Positions 34,062 to 46,208 of a stretch of DNA of 64,000 nucleotides are shown one piece after another. The position numbers were made by a program, and so were the translations under genes. Source of the DNA: Mucor racemosus. Taxonomy: Eukaryota; Mucoromycota; Mucoromycetes; Mucorales; Mucoraceae. Positions within the stretch are counted from its first letter, which is position 1, and each line of letters opens with the position of its first letter. The DNA lies in assembly GCA_027405735.1 (NCBI GenBank), contig JAPEHQ010000001.1, forward strand, positions 2,604,001 to 2,668,000. Reading direction: 5' to 3'. The notes beneath the pieces are model-generated. The model had not been told where the DNA came from and ran no database searches. It saw nothing but the letters and a program-made list of their open reading frames with translations.

Positions 34062-35744
34062 ATGTCTATTAAGAGAACTGATTACTCCCTCTACCTTGTA
34101 ACTGACCGCTCTCTTGTCCCCGAGGGAAAGACATTTTTCGGACAAATTGAACGTGCACTTGAAGGGGGTGTTACTTTAGTTCAACTTCGTGAAAAAGACA
34201 CCGAGACAGGTCCTTTTATTGATTTTGCTTTCAAAGTGAAGGCGCTCACACGTAAATTTGGTGTGCCTTTGATTATCAACGATCGTTTAGATGTTGCTCA
34301 AGCTGTCGATGCTGAAGGTGTACACATTGGTCAGGATGATATGCCTTTAATTAGAGCAAGAGAAATTTTGGGTCCTAATAAGATCATTGGCGTTTCTTGT
34401 AATACTGAACAAGAAGCTGCAATTGCAATTCGTGATGGTGCGGATTACCTTGGCATTGGTGCTGTTTGGTTTACCTCTACAAAGAAAAATATCAAGAAGC
34501 CTTTGGGTGTAGAAGGCGTACAACGTAAGATAAAAGTTTATTTTTATAGACAGATAGAATTTATTTACATTTTTCGATAGGTATTCTTAAATCCATGGAA
34601 GCAAATCCCGTGCCAACAGTGGCCATTGGTGGAATTGGCGCCAAGAATGCCTTTGAGATATTGGAAGGTTCAGATACAGGTAAAATTCACATTGATGGGC
34701 TTGCTATTGTATCTGCTATCATGGCAGCTGAGGATCCCAAGATTGCTTGTGAGGAATTGTTGAAATTGATTCGCCAAAGTTTGAATAAAGTTGGTGTGAA
34801 AGCCAATAACACTGTAGATGATGCTATTCAATTTGCCGTTCAAGCTGCCAAGAATATCAAGGACAAGACTCCTATGGTACACCATATTACTAGTAAGTTG
34901 ATGCATTAGTACGTTGAGTTGAGGTTTTTAAAAAAAAGGAAATAGATCATGTGGTCATCAATGATAATGCCAATGCCACGCTTGCTGTTGGTGCATCACC
35001 CATCATGTCCACTAACCGTCAAGAGATGGAAGAGCTCGCAGCAGTCAATGGAGCCATGTTATTGAATATGGGTACATTAAATGATGTAGATACCATGATT
35101 TTAGCAGCTCAAGCAAATGCTCGCCACAAAAACCCTGTTGTATTAGATCCTGTAGGATGCGGTGCCACTAAATTTAGAAGAGAGACGCTCACAAGATTTT
35201 TAAACGAGTGTAAATTAGCCGTTGTTAAAGGTAATGCAGGTGAGATTTTATCCATGGCTGGCCTTGGAGGTAAATCAAGAGGTGTAGATTCTGTTGGTAG
35301 TAATGAAGAGCAAATTATGGTAAATGCTGTCAAAACACTTGCCAAACAAAACAGTACGTATTTTTCTGTATAAAATGGACTAGTTGATAGTTAATATTAT
35401 CTTTAGATTGTGTTATTGGCTTAACCGGTCCTACTGATTATGTTTCTGATGGTGAAAGAGTATTTGCCATTGAGAATGGAGATGCATTATTACCGTTGAT
35501 TACTGGTAGTGGTTGTATGGTCTCATCTATTGTTGCTTGCTTTACTGCAGCTAATCGTGATGACTATTTATTGGCCACTGTAGCAGGTATTCTTACTGTA
35601 ACTGTAGCTTCTGAAATCGCTGCTACACGTGAGTATGTAAACGGACCAGGAACTTTCCGTGCTGCTTTAATTGATGAATTGCATAATGTTACAAATTCAC
35701 CGGAACTTCTTAAACAATATGCTAGAATTCGTACTGTTGAATAA
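34062..35744 (+). CDS. THI6: Bifunctional thiamine-phosphate synthase / hydroxyethylthiazole kinase
   Basis: Four exons, 34062-34524, 34581-34892, 34946-35353 and 35407-35744, give 506 residues. The N-terminal ThiE half (about 1-230) joins HMP-diphosphate to thiazole phosphate; it shows LYLVTDR, LVQLREKD, INDRLDVAQAVDAEGVHIGQ and GADYLGIGAVWFT. The C-terminal ThiM half (about 250-506) phosphorylates hydroxyethylthiazole; it shows VHHITNHVVINDNANATLA (spliced over exons 2-3), NPVVLDPVGCGATKFR, VVKGNAGEI and the catalytic loop TGSGCMVSSI. This fusion order is that of yeast Thi6. The ATG at 34062 directly precedes the conserved core. No TPP riboswitch was seen upstream. Confidence 0.96.
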
Positions 35745-36109
35745 AGCGTATACATTGATTTATAATTATAATTGTTTACTAGTCTTTTACATTTTAGATG
35801 ATAAACGCATTTGTTGAAATTCTTTGGTTTTAATATCTGAACTGTATTTCTGTACTTTTGTTTCGAGAAATGTTGTTTGTTTTTTCAGCAAAAAAGTTAG
35901 GTTTAAAAGTGGAATGTCATTTTACTGTACTCTTCTCAATCGGTACACTCTGTAAAGCCGAGAGCCTTAAATTGACAGAGAAAAAAAAGGCAGAAGGATA
36001 TTTGACATGCCAATAATTGTTAATAAAGCTGTAATATTAAACTACTTTCCTCGATACACAAGCGAAAATTATTTGATATTAATTTTTTATATTTGTATTA
36101 AACAGCAAT
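35745..36109. other. Convergent 3' intergenic region
   Basis: Shared 3' flank of THI6 (plus) and the short-chain dehydrogenase gene (minus), T/A-rich. No gene. Confidence 0.5.
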
Positions 36110-37143
36110 TTAAAGTTTTCCTAATCTTGAACCATTATCAATTCTAATAACCTCGGCATTGAGCATACCATTTTCAATAATATGGCAAACAAGCATAGCA
36201 TATTCATGAGGGAAACCCATGCGAGCAGGGAAGACGGAATCCTTAATAATTTTGGCTTTAGCAACATCGGGCATGACAGCCGTCATGTTAGTTTCTATTC
36301 AAACAAATGAGTATTTTTTTTGTTTTTTGTTTTTGTTTTTGTTTTTGCTTTTTATCTAGATTAAATTACATACCAAAGATACCAGGTGCGATAGTCATAA
36401 CACGAATGCCAGCAGGGGCAAGATCTCTAGCCATAGGAAGAGCCATACCTACAACACCAGCCTTTGAAGCACTATATGCAACTTGGCCTGGTTGACCATC
36501 TTGATAAGCAACGGAAGCGGTATTGATGATAACACCACGCTCACCATCATCATTATAGGCATCTTGATTGGCCATGACCTGTGCAACTTGCTTACATACA
36601 TTGAATGTACCGATCAAGTTAACTCTAACAGTGAAATCAAAGAGATCAAGGGTCATTGTGTGAGCGGATTTTCCTCTACGGGCAGTCTTTGCGGCGGTTG
36701 CAACACCACCAGCTGAAATGACACCAGCAATACGACCGAATTTAGCAACGGTCTTTTCTAAAGCAACACGTACAGCTTCTTCGGATGTCACATCTACTTT
36801 GCCAGCAGCAAAAGCGGAAGAACCCAAAGATTTAGCAACCTCTTCACTAAATAACCCCAATTAATTTTTGTACGGTCTACAGCAATCGATACCATTTACT
36901 TACGCTCCATCATCATTTAAATCAAAAATCTATACATGAGTTATTTAGTCAATATTCCTTTTAAAAAAATGCTTCAACTTACAGCGACATTGGCACCACG
37001 AGCAATGAGTTCACGAACTGTAGCTTCACCAAGACCGCTTGCACTATATAATTCAAACAACTAAATATACAATTACATGATTAAATATAACATTAAATGA
37101 CTTACCCTCCAGTTACAATAAAAGTATTTCCTTTGATTTGCAT
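36110..37143 (-). CDS. Short-chain dehydrogenase, 3-hydroxyacyl-CoA dehydrogenase type 2-like (HSD17B10 family)
   Basis: Five exons on the minus strand, 37143-37106, 37043-36983, 36929-36904, 36846-36374 and 36294-36110, give 260 residues, the usual length. The Rossmann motif TGGASGLG is spliced across exons 1-2. The catalytic Ser and YxxxK appear as INTASVAYQDG...YSASKAG. GFPHEYA and IRIDNGSRLGKL close the family signature. The family oxidises 3-hydroxyacyl-CoAs in mitochondrial isoleucine and fatty-acid breakdown; in animals it is also a tRNA methylation partner. No strong mitochondrial presequence is visible. Exons 1 and 3 are tiny (38 and 26 nt). It is divergent from the transporter gene, which starts 601 bases away. 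Confidence 0.9.
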
Positions 37144-37744
37144 TTTTGATTATTTATTTATTTGATTGAATAAAAAGAAAAGAACCAAAAAATGAAAAAG
37201 ATGTTTAATTTTCAAGCCGTGGAAAATCTAGATGAGAATTAACATTAATGCTGACAAAACTGGTTGATTTTCACAGGGCAAGTAATGTTACACGATGGAT
37301 TATGTTTCCCCGCATTGTCTTCATAGATTTGACAATCTATTCCGAAAAATGAGGTGGCGTATTTGATGTAAATGTATGAATCAAAGAGGCATTTTCTGTA
37401 TAAATAAGACTAAAAGCGACATTACATACAATTTGACGTATAATATCGAGTGGGTTGCTACATGTGCTAGGTACATGATGGTAATGATGTAAACTGATGT
37501 ACATGGAATGTATGAATATTTTGTATATGTAAATAAAACCAATAGATGAAAATCAATTTCTAATCTCTGATTTCAGTCTATGCATTTGTCTAGATTGAGC
37601 AGTAAAACACATATAAATCAAAGAAAAAAGACTGCATTATATGATGCAGATTTTCCAATACAAATCTGCCTATAAATACATTCAATTCTACATGTTTTTT
37701 ATTCTTTTTATTCATTACATGTATATATATATATAAATTTAAAA
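37144..37744. promoter_or_regulatory. Divergent promoter region between SDR and MFS genes
   Basis: 601 bases between two divergent start codons. A TATATATATATA stretch at 37721-37732 sits just before the transporter ATG. No specific operator recognised. Confidence 0.45.
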
Positions 37745-39817
37745 ATGGCATTAACGAATAAACAAATGATACCCGATGCCTCTGCAATTACAATTGTGAA
37801 TATAGAAAATCCAAATTTTTCATCATCAAGTCAAAGCATTAGAAGCATTTCTGAACCATACTCCATATTTTCTACAAATACAAAAATCTTGATTGTGGTC
37901 ACTGTATCAATATCTGGATTTTTCAGTCCATTTTCCACAAATATATATTTCCCTGCGCTAAGTATGATAGAGAAGGTAAGTGTTTGGTATATTATAATGG
38001 TAAGTCTAGTATAATAATTTGTATAAATTCAAGGATTTAAATATAACAGAACGGATGGTCAATTTAACTGTAACAATGTACATGATATTTCAAGGCATTG
38101 CGCCTTCTTTCTGGGGAAGCCTGGCAGATTCTTGGGGGCGCCGACCTGTGTACATTATGACATTCCTCATTTATCTACTGGCATGTATAGGACTAGCTTG
38201 TACAAAAAACTATGAAACCTTGTTAGCTTTGCGTATGTTACAAGCAATTGGATCCAGTTCTGCAATTGCGGTGGGTGCTGGTTCTATTGGTGATATATCA
38301 ACACCAGCAGAAAGAGGTGGATATATGGGTATTTATTCTATGGGGAGTTTCTTGGGGCCATTGCTTGGTCCTGTGTTGGGTATGTTTACAAAGAGTCAAA
38401 TGTTATATGTAAAAGTTAACATGTATTAAAAGGTGGTATTTTGAGTCATGAACTTGGATGGAGGTAAAGTATAATTAGAAAAAAAGTATAAATAACAGCT
38501 AATATATGAATTAGATGGATATTTTGGGTGTTAGTTATAATGGTAGCCCCACTTTGGTTTACTCAAATATTTCTGTTACCAGAAACCTTACGCTCTTTAG
38601 TGGGTAATGGATCGATTTATGCTAATCCAACGCCTTTTCAAGCTTGGAATAAATATCGAGTAAACAAGAAAAAAGTTGATCTACAAGAAGAATCGGCTAT
38701 CACTACTAAACCAAACAATAAAGCCGGGTTTCTTCAATCTGACCTTAGTTTTTATTCGTCAAAGACAGCATATCGCAGTGATAGTTGTAGTGAGGATAAG
38801 GTAGTATGCACAAGGAATCCTGGTGCTGGCTTGAATACTACCAAAGATAGTGGTAGTAATTCGCACGTGCCAAATACAAATCATTCAAAACGATTTTTAA
38901 GTTCACCCAACCTGCTTCAATCATTAGCATATCTAAAGGAAAAAGATATAGCTGTTCTTTTGCTTTATAATTCTTTACAATACGCTGGTCTCTATAGCGT
39001 ATTGACAAGCTTAACAGGATTATTTACGAGTATATACGGTCTCAATGAATTTCAAGTTGGCTTATGCTTTTTATCAAATGGATTTGGTGCATCTATTGGT
39101 TCTTTTACTGCCGGAAGACTCTTGAATTGGAAATTTAAAAGAACAGCAGAGTCCCTTAACATTGATGAAAAATATACCAAAAGGTATATTATATATGAAT
39201 AGTATCAACGATATTTATATGAATTTTACTAAATCAATTGCAGAGGAAATCTAGACCCGGAATTCCCAATTGAAAATGTTAGAATGGGGTTTACTTGGAT
39301 TTGGGGAATTGCATTCAATATTGCCATGATAGCATATGGATGGTGTCTTTCTTTCCAGGTTCATATAGCGATTCCGATTACAATTAACTTCCTATGTATG
39401 TAAAATCTGAATTGATACATTTGAGAAAGCTAATCTTTTTTTTTGCCATATAGTGTCATATCTATCCACATCTACATTTACTGCAACAAATACACTTTTA
39501 GTCGACCTATTTCCAAGGAATTCAGCAGCTATTATTGCATCAAACAACCTAACAAGGTTAGTTTTTTTTTATCAATCTAATATGCTAAATCAAGAAGAGA
39601 GTTGCTTATTTTTATTTCTTTTGTTTTATCTAGATGCTTCTTGGCTGCAGCAGTTGTTATGGCTGTACAACCAGGGATTCAAGGGATTGGTGTTGGTTGG
39701 CTATTCACTACTATTTCACTCATACTTTTGGTCTCTAGAATAAGTATAATGGTCTTGTTAAAATTCGGTCCTAAATGGAGAAAACAACGTTTACAGCGTC
39801 AAGAAGAGCCACAGTAG
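37745..39817 (+). CDS. MFS drug:H+ antiporter, Qdr-like (DHA1)
   Basis: Seven exons, 37745-37975, 38034-38379, 38433-38463, 38515-39183, 39244-39395, 39454-39556 and 39634-39817, join in phase to 571 residues. The protein has a polar N-terminus, then helix 1 with FSPFSTNIYFPALS, loop motif A as GSLADSWGRRP, and the helix 4-5 region GSIGDISTPAERGGYMG...GPLLGPVLGG. A long hydrophilic central loop (about 225-330) follows LPETLRSLVGNGS, a phrase typical of Qdr1/2/3-type proteins. The second six-helix bundle follows. Such proteins export drugs, polyamines or amino acids across the plasma membrane; the substrate here is unknown. Exon 3 is only 31 nt. The 3' end converges on the O-methyltransferase gene, 145 bases away. 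Confidence 0.88.
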
Positions 39818-39962
39818 CAACAAAAACAAAGGCAATTTTTTGTATAAATAACTCGAGTATATAAATTTTGAATGTTTATATCCAAGCTGCATATTTTTCT
39901 TGTAAACACGAATGTGGTTATTGCAAAATATATGATTGACACTGCATGCATCAAATATATTT

Positions 39963-40965
39963 TTATTTCTTTCGTATGAAAGTAAGACCATCAAATAAAG
40001 GTAAAATAACTGATTCAACTCGAGGATCATTTGCAACATGTTGATTGAAATTGTGTACCTTTAGTGCCGTCTTTTTTATGTTTTTCGATGCTGCTTCTTC
40101 ATCAATATTTCCCTTTGTTTGATCTATATAGCCTGCTTCTTTATGAACTTGACCAAAGAATAAGACTAACCATAGAGACAATTTAACATTTAAAATTTGC
40201 ATAAAATCAAAGCAAAAAGATTTACCATTATCTGCAATTATAACGCCTTGATCTGATAGTAAATCATATTTAAGAATTGATTCGAAATAATTTATGTATC
40301 CTCCTTTATCAGCATCTAGTTTTATTTTCTATTAGGAAAACTTGTTTATTGAAAGTATTGATTCAGTTACCCAAAAATATTAAATCATATTTCACATTTG
40401 ATGGATTTGTTTGACCTAAATAATACAAACTTTTGTATTTAATTAGTAAAAGCCTTGCATTAAAAAAAAAGCATTTGATCGTATAATAATACCTATCATT
40501 GGCAGTTCCTTGCCTAAATTGTATTTTATCTTGCAATTGTGCTATATTGACATATCTCTCTGCTATTTCAATATGCTTGGGGTCCAGCTCAAGAGAAAGA
40601 AGTTTGGCTTTTGCTGTCAAAGCTGAACCCATGGCAATAGCAGAATAACCGGTAAATCCACCAATTTCTAATATACGCTGTGGCCTCAGAATTGCCACTA
40701 ATTGATGTAATAATTTTGCTTGTGTTTGGCTCACCATCATATGTGGATTTCGAAATTCAGATTCTGTCTTTTTTGCAAGCGTATCTAATATTCCTTGATA
40801 GGGTTGTTTGAAAGGGGTACTTAAATCATTGCAATATTTTTCTTCCTGTAAACGCAAACGGCCTTTCCCATTGCTTATTGTGTTTTCTATCTGTGCAGTT
40901 GAATGACACCGTTTTGATAGTAATTGAATTGTTATTGCTGAAGTTGCTCTAACTATTAATCTCAT
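39963..40965 (-). CDS. SAM-dependent O-methyltransferase (caffeoyl-CoA OMT / COMTD1-like)
   Basis: Four exons on the minus strand, 40965-40493, 40429-40371, 40315-40226 and 40165-39963, give 274 residues. Motifs: ILEIGGFTGYSAIAMGSAL (SAM-binding motif I), LSLELDPKHIEIAERY (motif II) and YDLIFLDADKGGY (metal-binding Asp, spliced across exons 2-3), then IIADNGVLFFGQVHKE. The N-terminus is basic, rich in R/S/T and lacks acidic residues over about 22 positions, so it could be a mitochondrial presequence. The family methylates catechol-like hydroxyls with a divalent metal; the substrate is unknown. The exon 1-2 intron uses the inner acceptor AAAAG|TTTG, because the nearer TTTAG breaks frame. It shares a 147-bp divergent promoter with the MED30-like gene. 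Confidence 0.88.
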
Positions 40966-41112
40966 TTAAGACGTAAAAATTAAAATGCTAATAGATCCTT
41001 GTTGGTAATTATATATTATACAGTCATTTAAATAGCCGATATGAAAAGAGAAAAGGGCTCTCTCGACTAAAAGAAACTGTTCTTATTCTTTTTAAGCTTT
41101 TACTACAAAGAA
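40966..41112. promoter_or_regulatory. Compact bidirectional promoter
   Basis: Only 147 bases separate the divergent start codons of the O-methyltransferase and the MED30-like gene, so their core promoters must overlap. A TATATTATA word lies near 41010. Confidence 0.5.
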
Positions 41113-41577
41113 ATGTCCACAATACAAGTATACGACAAAGCCAACGACTCATTAGATACATTATCAAATTTATGGCAGACAATGTTGCAAATCATTCAAG
41201 CTGTTTCTTCAGCATCTGCATCCTCACTTACAGTTGAACCAGATTTGGTAAAACTTCAGAAGGCACGCAAAGAATACGAACAACTCATGGCATCATTGAA
41301 ATCAAATGTGGAATGGTTACAGAAAAATGAAATAAATGAAAATGATTTACAATCGGAAACAGATGCTTATAGATCAAGTTTAACAGAGCAAGAGGAATTA
41401 CAAACGGTAAAAAATCAGTGCATTTGATGTCAAGTAGTTTATCACTTAATAACATTCATATAACAGGAATCAACGCGTGTCAATGATCAACTTAAACGTT
41501 TATTAAATCAGTCATATGCTTTACAATTTCAATTAGAGATGCTGTTCACTTCTTCGCAGGATGTAAAGCTAAATTAA
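41113..41577 (+). CDS. Small coiled-coil protein, possible Mediator subunit MED30
   Basis: Two exons, 41113-41406 and 41467-41577, give 134 residues. The protein is almost entirely helical and polar. It has an N-terminal helix (NDSLDTLSNLWQTMLQIIQA), a short S/A linker, a second helix (LVKLQKARKEYEQLMASLKS) and a third after the intron (RVNDQLKRLLNQSYALQFQL). This three-helix order and the final VN-x-LK pattern recall MED30, whose subunit helps hold the Mediator core head; MED30 is missing from budding yeast but kept in other eukaryotes. The match is faint and made from memory. Any small helical-bundle complex subunit is an alternative. Confidence 0.6.
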
Positions 41578-43678
41578 AATAAATATTATCATTATTGTAC
41601 AGAATATAGAAATGTCCCCAGTAAAAGATGTATAGTTGACCGCTTTCAATCAATTTAGTTGTCGAGAAAAACAATTCCCTGTAACGGCATAAAATACAAA
41701 GGAAACTTGATGTATCAGCACTTGATTAGAATAGATACTACGAGATGTATACCAGTAATATAAATATACAAAAGACAACAGCAGGCAATGATTGTCCAAA
41801 AATCGGTTCAACCACCGCCCACCTTAAGTTTTAGGACAAAGAATTTTAAAATACATATTTATAATATTAAATTTAGACAATTGTTCATTATGCATTACCC
41901 AGCATGTTGACTAGATGCTTATATTTTTTGTTTTACAAAAATCCAGCAAATTCTGAATAATTTTGCGAATTTTCTGAACAGGTAGTATGAAAAGTTCACA
42001 TCCCGAAACTATATCCCTTCTGGTGGTTGAATACGATAGTTTTGGCCAATAAAGAATTTATTTTTTGCAGTTGTTAGATGCAGAGTGTCCAAACCTTAAA
42101 CATCAAACCGTTAAATACATCTAAAGCTGACCAGAGGGATGCATATCATATGGATAATACCAAATATTAAGCAAAATAAGCCTATTCTGTACCTTTAAGG
42201 CTATATTTTAGAAGCTTACAGCTATTTCCAGCGCTCAAAAGCATATCAAACGAATGCTATCGTTCAGGGGACTCAATCTATTGCATTTTTGCAATTTTTT
42301 TTCATGATAATTTTTGACTCGATTTTTGCCTTACCATACCTCGTTCAAAATTTCGATTTTGACAAAATTCAATTTTTCAGTCGCAAAACAAGATTTTTTA
42401 CTAAGGTAATAGTCGACATTATAAGACTGAAATAATGGTATATTTGCCGTGGAGGTATTTGTTTTGGTTCTACAAAATAATTTTTTTGATATTTCTCGAA
42501 AAAACTGAAATTGTAGTTTATCGTAAATATTTAGAAATTTTATGTCAAAAATTTATAGAAATAAAATGCCATCGTATAGAGCATGTGTAAACACATACTT
42601 TTTGTCATTAAAGTTTTTAAGTTTTTATATGAACATTGGGCTATAAAAATTCTTTAAAGGCCAATTTTTTTCTTGAAATGTCCAACTGGTTCTAAAATGT
42701 GAATGCCAGATTTTTATAATGTATACTCCGATCTCAGTAGTTGTATATTGCATTACTCTATGTCTTTTAACTATCAATTGCTTGATAGAAAAGCATAGAG
42801 ATAAAAAATATAATGCTAGTAAGACGTAGCAAAATTTGGAAAAGAATACTAAAAATTTTGAACCCTTTTGTATAGATTTTTTAAATATTTTTGCCTTGTG
42901 TCAGTATAATACATGTTAGCGTTGAAATAAAAATTGTATGATTGATGAGGGTGTACTTGCCAAAGCAATTGATTGAAGCTCTTTAATCTTCCTTGAATTT
43001 ATACTTACAAACACATCTGATGATTGCTTCATTACATCTGATAATTGCTTCATTATGTCAACTTTTATCTCTGCAAAAGATTATAATCTAGTCAATGATA
43101 ATACGTCAATCATCAATACGGAACCATCTTTTTCATTTTTAAAGGGTTTTTTACTGCATAAAATAATAAGAATCCCTAGAAATTGCATTTGTATAGATAC
43201 CTACATATTATATTTGCGGGTATATAATATTTTTAGGATTATTACAGCGTTAGTAGGTATACCGTATAATGGACACCCTCCTAAGAAATCAAGTTATTTT
43301 TTCTAAAAAGAAATCCCCTTCTTAGTAATCATTTCATCTTCATAACAAGATGCTATCATATTCATCTAACCTAATTCAAATGCTATGCTATAAAAATATT
43401 CATAACCTCGCTACATTGTAAAGAAAACGAAAGGAATGTTGTAATGAAACAATGAGATAAGAATGACAGTGAATTATTTATTTGATTTGAGTAAAATAAA
43501 CTACTAAAAATTTAGAAACAATGTGAAAAAGTACATTTAAAAAGTAATATAATGGCGAATAAATAAGGGTTGCTATATACTCAAGACAAAGTAATGATAG
43601 CTAAAAATAGTTGTAGTAGTTTTGTTGATTGTTGCAAGTGTTGTTGTTGTTGAAGTGGTTTTTTAGAATGAATGAAAT
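41578..43678. other. Non-coding AT-rich region
   Basis: No supported gene. 42230-42900 has the homopolymer-rich texture and phrases (CTCGATTTTTGCCTTACCATACC, AAATTTCGATTTTGACAAAA) loosely like R1/R2 repeats, but I could not align it convincingly. An 83-codon frame at 43055 lacks splice sites or protein-like composition. The last 400 bases are the 3' flank of the secreted-protein gene. Confidence 0.4.
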
Positions 43679-44776
43679 TTAGTTACACTTTCCCTTGACA
43701 CAACTGTTCTTACAGTCGCGGCTGGAAGAGCAACAAGCGTTCTTGGGACCCTTACCACCCTTCTTACCAGAGAAACCTTGGTTACAGCTGGCGAGAGAAG
43801 GACCGTTACACTTGCCCTTGACGCAAGATTCCCAACAGTCATCACTGTGTTCGCAACAGGCACCGTTATAACCATCACCCTTGTTCTTTCCGTTAGAACC
43901 AGTATAACAGGTGGAAGCAATAGGGGCATTACACTTGCCGTCGATACAGCTTTCTTGGCAATCATCGCTGCTAGAACAACAGGCGTTTAAAGGACCTTTA
44001 CCGTTGTTCTTTCCCTTGAAGCCGGATTGACAAGCGGTTTCAGTAGGGCAAGCAGAGACAGTCTTGGTGATAGTCTTGGTAACAGTGACACCAGCAGTAG
44101 GGACACCAGTGGTAGCAGCACCAGTGGTAGTAGCAGCACCAGTGGTAGTAGCAGCACCAGTGGTAGTAGCAGCACCAGTGGTAGTAGCAGCACCAGTGGT
44201 GGTAGCAGCATCAGTGGAAGAAACAACAGTGGTGCTGGAAGAAACGGTAGTAGTAGCAGCCTTAGTGGTGGTAGTGGTGGTGGTGGCCTTGGTGGTGGTG
44301 GCGGCCTCGGTAGTGGTGGCCTTGGTGGTGGTGGCCTTGGTAGTAGTAGTGGCAGCGGCACAAGTATCATCCTTGTGAACATTCCACCAGGCACAAGCAC
44401 CAGCGAATTCAGCATTGAATGATTCAGGATCATCACCAGCACAGCCAGCCATACACATACCAGCAGTAGCCATGAAGCTACCATAGTTAGCACCAGTCTT
44501 ATTACACATGAGAGCGAGAGAGCTCAAGAAAAGTTCAGAGGTATGATCCATAGTCCAGCCAGGAACCCACTTTTGACCGGCTTTCTATAAGATTATGAAA
44601 TGTATATTAGTCAAAAAAGAAGGAAAAAATTGGGTACATAGTTTGATACATACAACATTACAGGCGGTATAACACTCAGTGGAAGCAGGGGTGTTATAAG
44701 AAGGATTACAATCAGCAGCAAGAGCTGTGGTGGCGAAAGTGGCAATGGCAGCAGAGATGGCAATGGTAGTACGCAT
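43679..44776 (-). CDS. Secreted protein with Thr/Ala linker and three identical-pattern cysteine modules
   Basis: Two exons, 44776-44654 and 44584-43679, give 342 residues. A signal peptide is clear (MRTTIAISAAIATFATTALA, cleavage near residue 20). A cysteine-containing N-terminal domain follows (about 21-115; CNPSYN, CYTACN, ALMCNKTGANYGS, CMAGCAG, CAWWNV). Then comes a low-complexity T/A/V linker (about 116-220), part of it built from 18-nt tandem repeats around 44100-44210 encoding GAATTT, likely heavily O-mannosylated. The C-terminus has three modules, each exactly C-x16-CC-x5-C-x3-C-x4-C and ending GKCN. The six-cysteine spacing with an internal CC is knottin-like, but I do not recognise the family. 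It is probably a wall-associated or secreted, possibly glycan-binding, protein. Codon use is strongly biased, suggesting high expression. Confidence 0.85.
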
Positions 44777-46167
44777 ATTGGTAATGTTAATTGATCTGAT
44801 TGAAAGACTGAAGAATTAATTTGAATTGAAGGACGAGATTGTTTGGTATTTATATAAAAAACAGATCTGTGTACACTTGTAATGTTATACAGTTTACAAC
44901 TCCATTTAACTTGAAAATGTAGAATCCTTTTCCTTCTTACAAAGCGGATAAAAACGGATTCATCTTTCCCTGCTTATTTGTCAGATCAAATTTTAATTCT
45001 CAGTATAAAATTATAGTTTTATAGGTAAAACAGTACAGGACATTGGTGTGGTTACATTTGATGTAAATTGTGTAACTATCTTGTTTATCAGATTTTTCTA
45101 TTGTTCCACCAAAAAAAAAATCAGTTGTTTAGTGACTAAGATACAGCATTTTTTCTACCATTTTTACAACATACTTGACACAATTCTGTAAATCATTGAA
45201 TCTGATTATATTTTATTATAAAAATACTTTATACTTTCATGTATTTGAGTTTATTTTCTTTTTAAAAAAGATTACGTTTTATTCTCTTGATATTTCTTTA
45301 AGATGTATTGTGCTCAATGTGAATTTGTGTGTATAATTGACTATAGACTCAAAATGGTTGAATCCCCGTAGAATACACGAGTTTCTTAACCATTATTAAC
45401 ATTGAGAATAATGAGAATTTTCGGGATGTGTTACCATAGTTTGTCTGTCTGGCTGCATCTGATAAGATTTAGCGGAATTTACATCAGATAAAAAAAACGT
45501 ACAGCTTTTTACTTTTGAGCGCGCTCAATGCACCGCGTATTTTTTGAGTTGAACAATATCCCCTCATTTACGCTTTAAAAAGTTTCAGCAGTTCTGATAA
45601 AATGGTAGGGGAAGTATATTTTAGTTACATGATGTCTTTAATTGTGTTAAAAATTGTCCGGACTTAAGCAGCTTATTGTTAAATCAAACAAATGCAATTA
45701 TATATAAAATAAAAGTGATACATAGATTACTTGACTCGATACAAACTTCAAAAGGAAGTTAAAACCTCGTTCTTCAAATTACTATAAAGAGTTTACTAGC
45801 CAGAATATTCCTTAATGTATGGTGGTTTTTATGAGGAGCATCTTGTTTTTTTTCTTCTCAAGTTGGACAGTAAGAAATACATACTGATCATCCAATAATC
45901 GAATCTAAAAAGAACATCAACTCAATTGGGATAGCACGAGTTTTTACTTTACTTTTGTATATTCGCATATACATAAGAGATTGAACCGATTATATAATAT
46001 AAAATTATAATACAAATATCTTATCAGATTAAGTCTTTTTACTTGAAACAAGATCCTTTACTTTCAGAAAAAATAAACTAAAATTGCACTCAATCAAATT
46101 GGTGATAACAGTTGGTCATTTTCGAATATAAATATTGTACATCTGTAGACTTCTCATAGTTTTGATG

Positions 46168-46170
<3 letters not shown>

Positions 46171-46204
<34 letters not shown>
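46171..46204. repeat. (TA)17 microsatellite
   Basis: Thirty-four bases of alternating T and A. The exact length may be an assembly estimate. Confidence 0.9.

Positions 46205-46208
<4 letters not shown>

Noticed and set aside
43778..44422. Plus-strand frames rich in Ser/Gly or Val/Ala across the secreted-protein gene
   Set aside because: They are antisense readings of the Thr/Ala linker and cysteine modules, whose minus-strand frame has a signal peptide and conserved cysteines.
45350..45385. GGTTGAATCC word resembling a tRNA T-arm
   Set aside because: No pairing acceptor stem, D-arm or anticodon arm at the right distances.
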